Below are positions 58,501-64,000 of a stretch of 64,000 bases of DNA, piece after piece. Below the pieces are notes generated by a model that had not been told where the DNA came from, made no database searches, and saw only the letters and a list, made by a program, of their open reading frames with translations. Position numbers and translations under genes: made by a program. Source of the stretch: Chondrosia reniformis (taxonomy: Eukaryota; Porifera; Demospongiae; Chondrillida; Chondrillidae); the NCBI GenBank assembly GCA_947172415.1, contig OX359201.1, positions 5,303,501 through 5,367,500 on the forward strand, read 5' to 3'. Numbering within the stretch: position 1 is the stretch's first letter; the number at the start of each line of letters is the position of its first letter.

Positions 58501-61500
58501 TCCTACATGCTACGTATATGCGGCAATGCCTATTCTGTAAAAAAGCCTATAATTCCTGGCTTTGGATGATACAGGAGTCTTTTCTTTCTTCTTTTCCTTT
58601 TTTTCATCTTCTTTCATCTTCTTCTCCACTGGGTCAAGTATGTGCATTTTGCATATACATACTTATGTAATATGTGAATAAGGTATATGTATGTATACCT
58701 GTATTTACATAATATTCAAGTACATACCTGTAACAAATTGATTATGTATGTATGTATGGTATGTAAGGGTCTTATAAGGACATTTGTACAAGTTTGAAAA
58801 TGAGGAAATTTTTAAGCATTAATTTGGCATTGTTGTTTATGTGTTTGCAGAAATATGAGAAAATTATGGAAGAGAAGACAACACTAGAAAGTAGATACTC
58901 TTATTTGAAACAGCAGGTTGCCTTGGCCAAGAATGTACAAGACCAGGTTAACACTATAATTAATAGTGTAGTCATTACAGAAAACTGATTCCAAAAGCAA
59001 ATTATGGTTTGGGCTAGGATGAGCCAGCATTAGCTGGGAAGGCTGTCTGCTTAATGGACTATTAACCACTAGACGCATGTATGATGAAATTTAAACATCT
59101 CAAGTTCAGACCTTGCTTAGCTAGCCAATCCAGCAGTAGTGAGGTTACCTAGCAATGGTGAGGTTGCCTAGCAATAGTGAGGTTGCCTAGCAATGGTGAG
59201 GTGACCTAGCAATGGTGAGGTTACCTAGCAATGGTGAGGTTGCCTAGCAATGGTGAGGTTACCTAGCAATGGTGAGGTTGCCTAGCAATGGTGAGGTTAC
59301 CTAGCAATGGTGAGGTTACCTAGCAATGGTGAGGTTGCCTAGCAATAGTGAGGTTACCTAGCAATGGTGAGGTTACCTAGCAATGGTGAGGTTACCTAGC
59401 AATGGTGAGGTTGCCTAGCAATGGTGAGGTTGCCTAGCAATGGTGAGGTTACCTAGCAATGGTGAGGTTACCTAGCAATGGTGAGGTTACCTAGCAATGG
59501 TGAGGTTGCCTAGCAATAGTGAGGTTACCTAGCAATGGTGAGGTTACCTAGCAATGGTGAGGTTGCCTAGCAATGGTGAGGTTGCCTAGCAATGGTGAGG
59601 TTGCCTAGCAATGGTGAGGTTACCTAGCAATGGTGAGGTTGCCTAGCAATGGTGAGGTTGCCTAGCAATGGTGAGGTTACCTAGCAATGGTGAGGTTGCC
59701 TAGCAATGGTGAGGTTACCTAGCAATGGTGAGGTTACCTAGCAATGGTGAGGTTGCCTAGCAATGGTGAGGTTGCCTAGCAATGGTGAGGTTACCTAGCA
59801 ATGGTGAGGTTACCTAGCAATGGTGAGGTTACCTAGCAATGGTGAGGTTACCTAGCAATGGTGAGGTTGTCTAGCAATAGTGAGGTTACCTAGCAATGGT
59901 GAGGTTACCTAGCAAAGGTGAGGTTGCCTAGCAATGGTGAGGTTGCCTAGCAATGGTGAGGTTGCCTAGCAATGGTGAGGTTGCCTAGCAATGGTGAGGT
60001 TACCTAGCAATGGTGAGGTTGCCTAGCAATGGTGAGGTTGCCTAGCAATGGTGAGGTTGCCTAGCAATGGTGAGGTTGCCTAGCAATGGTGAGGTTACCT
60101 AGCAATGGTGAGGTTACCTAGCAATGGTGAGGTTGCCTAGCAATGGTGAGGTTACCTAGCAATGGTGAGGTTGCCTAGCAATGGTGAGGTTACCTAGCAA
60201 TGTCTGAAATAGCAGAAACACAGTGCTACTGATGAGTGGTGGTATTCCATGGTTTAAATTTTGTTTTTCATATTTACATAAATACACAATAATCTTTGGG
60301 ATGGTACATTAGTACGTATGTCATAAATGCTGAATTACTGATTGGTTCTGCTAAAGACAGTGATTTGATATAGAATGCACTTTTAACTGAAAACCATGCA
60401 GTTACAGTATTACTAATGATTTTTTATGTGTGTGTAGATGGTGACGCTGAAGAAGGAGAAACTTGTTTTGGGAGAGTGGCATCACAGTATTACTGAAGTG
60501 CAGCACAATGCTTTAAGTAGAGCAATGCCTCCTGGGAGCCCTCTTCCATCTTTATCAAAGACCACTGCAACAGCTGATGATAAGGGTAGGCAGAGATAAA
60601 GAGTAATTAGTTGAGTTATGATAATGTCCCTAATTGACTGTCATCAAGTGATTCTGGAGTTTACCGCTTCCACACTCATGTCCCTAAGGAGCACAGTGAG
60701 CTAATGGGTGGAACCATATTTAACTAAATGGGAACCAGGTCTCCCCTTAGCCACTCAAAATATAGTTCAGCCATAGACAGCTGTTTGTCATAATTAGGAC
60801 TCATCAGTATGGCATACCATGAAGTCAGAGTGGTAACTCTGCTCCTAAGCATCCCAAAAGCTAAAAAGCTTGTGGTTTCCTTATCAGCAGATAATTCTCT
60901 AATTGATGTGTGATATTGCTGGGTAGAAGTTGCATTCCTATTTCTTGGCCATCACTTAGACAAAGAAGTGGCTGTGAAGACATTAAAGAATCAAATTGTG
61001 TTGCTGGAGGCCCAGGTGGATGAATTAAACAGAAAGTTATCAGAGAAGGTTGTTGCCCTTGATGAAGGCAAGGCTAACTTGGAAGGTCATCTAAAACTAC
61101 ATTCTGCTGAGAAAAAAGTGAGACTATAACTGTGTACCATTTTCCTATAGATAAGTTTGACATTAATATACATAGGGCTAAGGAAAATATTTAGAGTACT
61201 GTAAAACCATTAATATTTTTATATATCGATTTCAATGAGATGCCCGCCCGCAATCATTTGCCTCTTCAGTTGCTGAAGCCGGCCTGTAATCTGCTCTTTA
61301 ACACTTAGTACATGTTCAGTGATTGACTGATTTTCCCCAAGATACTTACAATCTATTATGTTGTTATATGTTTTGAGTATTGTTGTATATATTAGCGTTT
61401 TTACATCTATGCCTTATTAGCGTCCATTAAATTTAGTGTTTTCGTTGTAATTACTCACTCCACACTCCAATTTGTCGCATAAGTATTAGTACATTTTGTC

Positions 61501-61967
61501 ATCACAACTTGGCAGCAGAAGGACGTCTGTTTTCGTTTCTGCAACTTGTTGTACAGGGAGGACACAATTTTTCATTTTTCTCACAACATGGCCCATAAAT
61601 AGCAGCAAATGATATTGCATTGCTAATTTCACTAACATTAATGGTGCGCTAATATTAATGGTTTTACAGTACTTAGTGAAAACTATAGATTCTGATAAGC
61701 CCACATGGCTACTCTTTTCCACTGCAACATTTTCTATCTATAATTTAGGCACTAGAAAACAAATTGCTTACAGAAGCCAAACGGGTTTCGCAGCTGCAAA
61801 TTTCTCTTTTAGAACTGCAAGCTTTTATTTCTAGTAAGGGCAAAGGACAGAAACAGGACACTACTCCAAATCAGAAAGTCAAGCATCGAAACAGCTTCTA
61901 TAAGAAGCATCGAAGAACTACCAGTCAACCAGCATCTGAACTGCAATTTACAGATTCCAGTACATAG
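49516..61967 (+). CDS. TSC1: TSC1, hamartin
   Basis: Scaffold subunit of the TSC complex, which stabilises TSC2, the Rheb GAP, and restrains mTORC1 at lysosomes. Seventeen exons: 49516-49710, 49915-50004, 50494-50556, 51156-51303, 52821-52975, 53605-53678, 54238-55446, 55872-56471, 56529-56575, 56927-57093, 57342-57418, 57612-57665, 58215-58311, 58851-58946, 60438-60585, 60960-61117 and 61749-61967. They give 1,198 residues (human about 1,164). N-terminal helical-repeat core: HPWLVNTLVDYYF, LQLYAMFPCNVINYLR and AKVHPKLIL. A serine-rich disordered middle occupies two large exons. ATSWTHFG introduces a coiled coil from about residue 860 (AQLLFERYKCLQHIQRNRRL) to about 1,130. The tail is basic. 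Introns 4, 12 and 14 hold minisatellites. Small exons 3 and 6 were placed by phase and conservation. Confidence 0.95.
51478..52502. repeat. 25-bp minisatellite, TSC1 intron 4
   Basis: About 41 copies of a unit reading TATTCCTTAGCCCCCTACGT then ACGTA, with 24-bp variants. Each contains the palindrome TACGTACGTA. Variants GTC, GCC and GCCAC mark sub-families. Confidence 0.96.
52696..52752 (+). repeat. Interspersed repeat, copy 2 of 3
   Basis: GCTTTGGGTGAGGATACAGT, then CTTTCTCCACTGGGTCAGAC. Same family as 34739 and 58556. It is in TSC1 intron 4, just right of the minisatellite. Confidence 0.7.
57690..58003. repeat. Low-complexity tandem repeat, TSC1 intron 12
   Basis: Irregular repeats of CACTTAAACACTCTTACATA and TTTCCA, with period about 26 bp, degenerating at both ends. 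Confidence 0.85.
58556..58636 (+). repeat. Interspersed repeat, copy 3 of 3
   Basis: GGCTTTGGATGATACAGGAG, an expanded pyrimidine stretch, then TTCTCCACTGGGTCAAG. Same family as 34739 and 52696. It is in TSC1 intron 13. Confidence 0.65.
59138..60202. repeat. 19-bp X-box-like minisatellite, TSC1 intron 14
   Basis: About 56 copies of TGAGGTTGCCTAGCAATGG, with GTTACC and GTTGCC variants. The core GTTGCCTAGCAAT differs by one base from the RFX-factor X-box form GTTGCCTAGCAAC. The array starts about 190 bp downstream of exon 14. Confidence 0.95.
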
Positions 61968-64000
61968 TATTAATATATTGTATCTTTATAAAGAGTATGT
62001 ATGTCTACTGTATCTATGTGTTTGCTGTAGAAATGTCTTTAAATTTAAATTTTTCTTTTACTTTAATTGGGCGAAAATCTCAGACAGGATCTATCACCAT
62101 ACATGATTTAGTATCCCAGAATTTAATTTATATTTAGTGCTGCAACTCTGACAATTGACAAGATATAACTTCCATAAACAATATCGAAGAATTTTGCTAA
62201 TTTTGATGTTCACTCTTATTTGCCCTATCTGTCACTATACATTAAGTTCCTATACAAGAATTTGATGTACAGTAACCAACAGCAACTCTGTCAAATTGAA
62301 TGGACAGATATGAAGCTGAAACTTGGTGTCAGCATTCACAGACATCCATCAAAGATCTAGAGTTTTGCTAATTTTGATGTTCGCTCATACTCACATGTAC
62401 CATGCAGTGTTTGATGTGAAGTTAGTGCTGATATTGGTTACCGATTTATTACCGGATATAGGTGACCCCTAAATTTTAGTCGACAAGCTCATCCGGAGAA
62501 GGCCGAATGACTAAAATTTTATGTTGACTACAGAAGAGGAACTCCTTCCTTTTCAGTCATTCGAGAAATGTCAGATACAAAAATGTTTTCGATGTTTTTA
62601 TAAATGTGTTAATTACTTAATTATCACAACATACCTAAAGAAATTGAAAATTGAATCTTGTTAGTTACGAAATTGGCTTCATTTTGAAAGGCAATAGTAG
62701 CTGGTAAAGACTTAGTTGGTCAAAATATATCGAGATGCAGTTGAGACTTTTAGCGTCTTCTTGTCATCCCCTTGCGCGCCACTGTGTTCTTGCCTACTAT
62801 AAGGGGGAGCATGGTGAGCGAAATCCTACGGGCCAAATTTACGAGAAAGTCCGATGTAGGGCAGTTGGTCTCGAATGAATGCTCCTAAGCCTTATGAGTG
62901 TAATCCGAGAATCCACGCAAATTCCACAGCTCGTGGCTTAAGAGGCTTTGACCGAGCTACATTGAATCCCGGACGCTTGGCAAGCTTGTCTGCCATGAGC
63001 TTCGAGAACGAAAGTTAAGATGAAAGTACCTCGAGTTTTTTGCAATTGGAAATTTCGATGTCACGATTGTACATCGGAGCGAGAGTAATTACAGATTTCA
63101 CGCAGGCTCTCCTTGATCGAAGGGGACTCGGTCAACACACGATAGAATCTCAAAACTCATGGGAATTAGGTGGCTGTTATGGTTGGTCTCAGGACTGAAC
63201 GAGAAGCGTACTTTCGAGATGTTTCCCATTGAGATTCAGATGCGATTGCCTTCTCTAGCTAAGGTTTGTGGTGCATCGAAGTCACATTCGAGATTTCACG
63301 GTATGTGAATTTACGTGGAGAGGCTTTCGTCAAGCAGGTCGCTTGAATACCAGTGAATGACTGGGATTTTTCGGTCTAAAATTACGATTGAATGAAGGAT
63401 CGAATGAGAGTCACTCGAGAAGGAACCGAACCAATGGCAATTTTGAAGCAGGAAAGTCATTGGCTTGTGGTGCAATGATTGCAATTGCAGTTCTCAGAAG
63501 TTTCACACGGTCGTGACAGACTCCGGTCAAATGAAACGATTAAAAACCAGACAATGAGGCGCCTTGCTGTCCTAAATACGACTGACCTACTTGACAGTGT
63601 GTCGAGAGTCATTTGTTTAGGATTTAAGGCGGCATTTTCCGAAAGTGAGTGCCGCGTTGAAAGTACCAGGAACATGTCAATATGCCTGGGCCTTCTCGGC
63701 AAGTAAACAGAAAGGGTTGGATAATTGGCTTCCGGAGTGGGAAGAGCGAGGAATGCGATAAATGGAGTGTTCGAATGTCACTCCTGAGTGAATGCTCGAG
63801 GGCTACTTGTCAAGAGTAGATTACGAGTGTTGAATGGATGAATAAGCGGATGAAGGTTGAGAAAGATTCGGCGATATGGAGGGGCTTAAAAGCCGAGCAA
63901 AGCCAAGCCACCTCCATCTAGTGGAGGAGGCGAGAGTAGAGGAGGTCGTCCTCCTTAAGCTGAGGGAATTTCGATCTGCAAAGAGCAGACGTCGATGATT
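61968..64000. other. Region downstream of TSC1, no gene recognised
   Basis: Up to about 62.7 kb the sequence is AT-rich, with the TSC1 3' end. From about 62.75 kb the base composition becomes visibly richer in G and C, with repeated CGAATG and TCGAG strings. No long ORF is present; the overlapping pair at 63457-63706 on opposite strands has no recognisable domain. Short inverted sequences occur near the right edge (CCTCCATCTAGTGGAGG). It may be part of a mobile element or a noncoding gene cut by the window end. Confidence 0.45.
62470..62522. other. Hairpin-forming inverted repeat
   Basis: AAATTTTAGTC and its complement GACTAAAATTT flank a loop of about 26 nt. It could be an element terminus or an RNA stem. 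Function unknown. Confidence 0.6.

Noticed and set aside
63457..63706. Overlapping ORFs of 75 and 81 codons on opposite strands
   Set aside because: Such pairs are expected by chance in GC-richer DNA; neither has a domain.

Overview
The window is animal DNA, most likely from a demosponge and probably Amphimedon queenslandica or a close relative (inference). It is AT-rich and compact, with many introns of 45-150 bp with canonical GT-AG ends and gene-to-gene gaps of a few hundred bases. Conserved animal housekeeping genes sit among expanded death-fold genes. Exon structures were reconstructed by eye from splice signals, reading phase and family similarity.

Layout. 1-6.3 kb: minisatellites, including a 2.55-kb 35/39-bp array that lies inside or beside an intron of PTPA (PP2A activator; minus strand, first three exons only). 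7.5-17.1 kb: a tandem duplication with a 4,581-bp offset. Each unit carries a death-domain/multi-pass membrane gene, a CARD gene and a death-domain relic, and the copies carry different lesions. 17.1-21.2 kb: apparently gene-free. 21.2-33.3 kb: four more paralogs of the membrane family on alternating strands. 33.5-37.6 kb: PMPCA (mitochondrial processing peptidase alpha; nine exons). 37.9-39.6 kb: a further membrane paralog. 39.6-41.3 kb: simple repeats and a perfect 175-bp-arm palindrome. 41.3-45.9 kb: a tandem-DED pseudo-caspase and, directly upstream on the same strand, a catalytically intact tandem-DED caspase of caspase-8 type. 46.1-49.4 kb: PIGC (eight exons). 49.5-62.0 kb: TSC1/hamartin (17 exons), with large minisatellites in its introns. 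62-64 kb: no gene recognised; base composition shifts near the right end.

How the genes may work together (inference). Within about 40 kb there are death domains fused to a nine-segment membrane module, CARD proteins, and a DED caspase paired with a DED pseudo-caspase. The last pair has the layout of vertebrate caspase-8 and its inhibitor c-FLIP. This is a plausible local cell-death or immune cluster in which the membrane proteins would be upstream sensors or scaffolds. The membrane module has conserved signatures, SA-x-x-PLSCG and ILYAI-x-P-x-Y-x-x-WY, and I do not recognise it as any named family. It is the best candidate for an undescribed system here. PTPA, PMPCA, PIGC and TSC1 are ordinary conserved genes.
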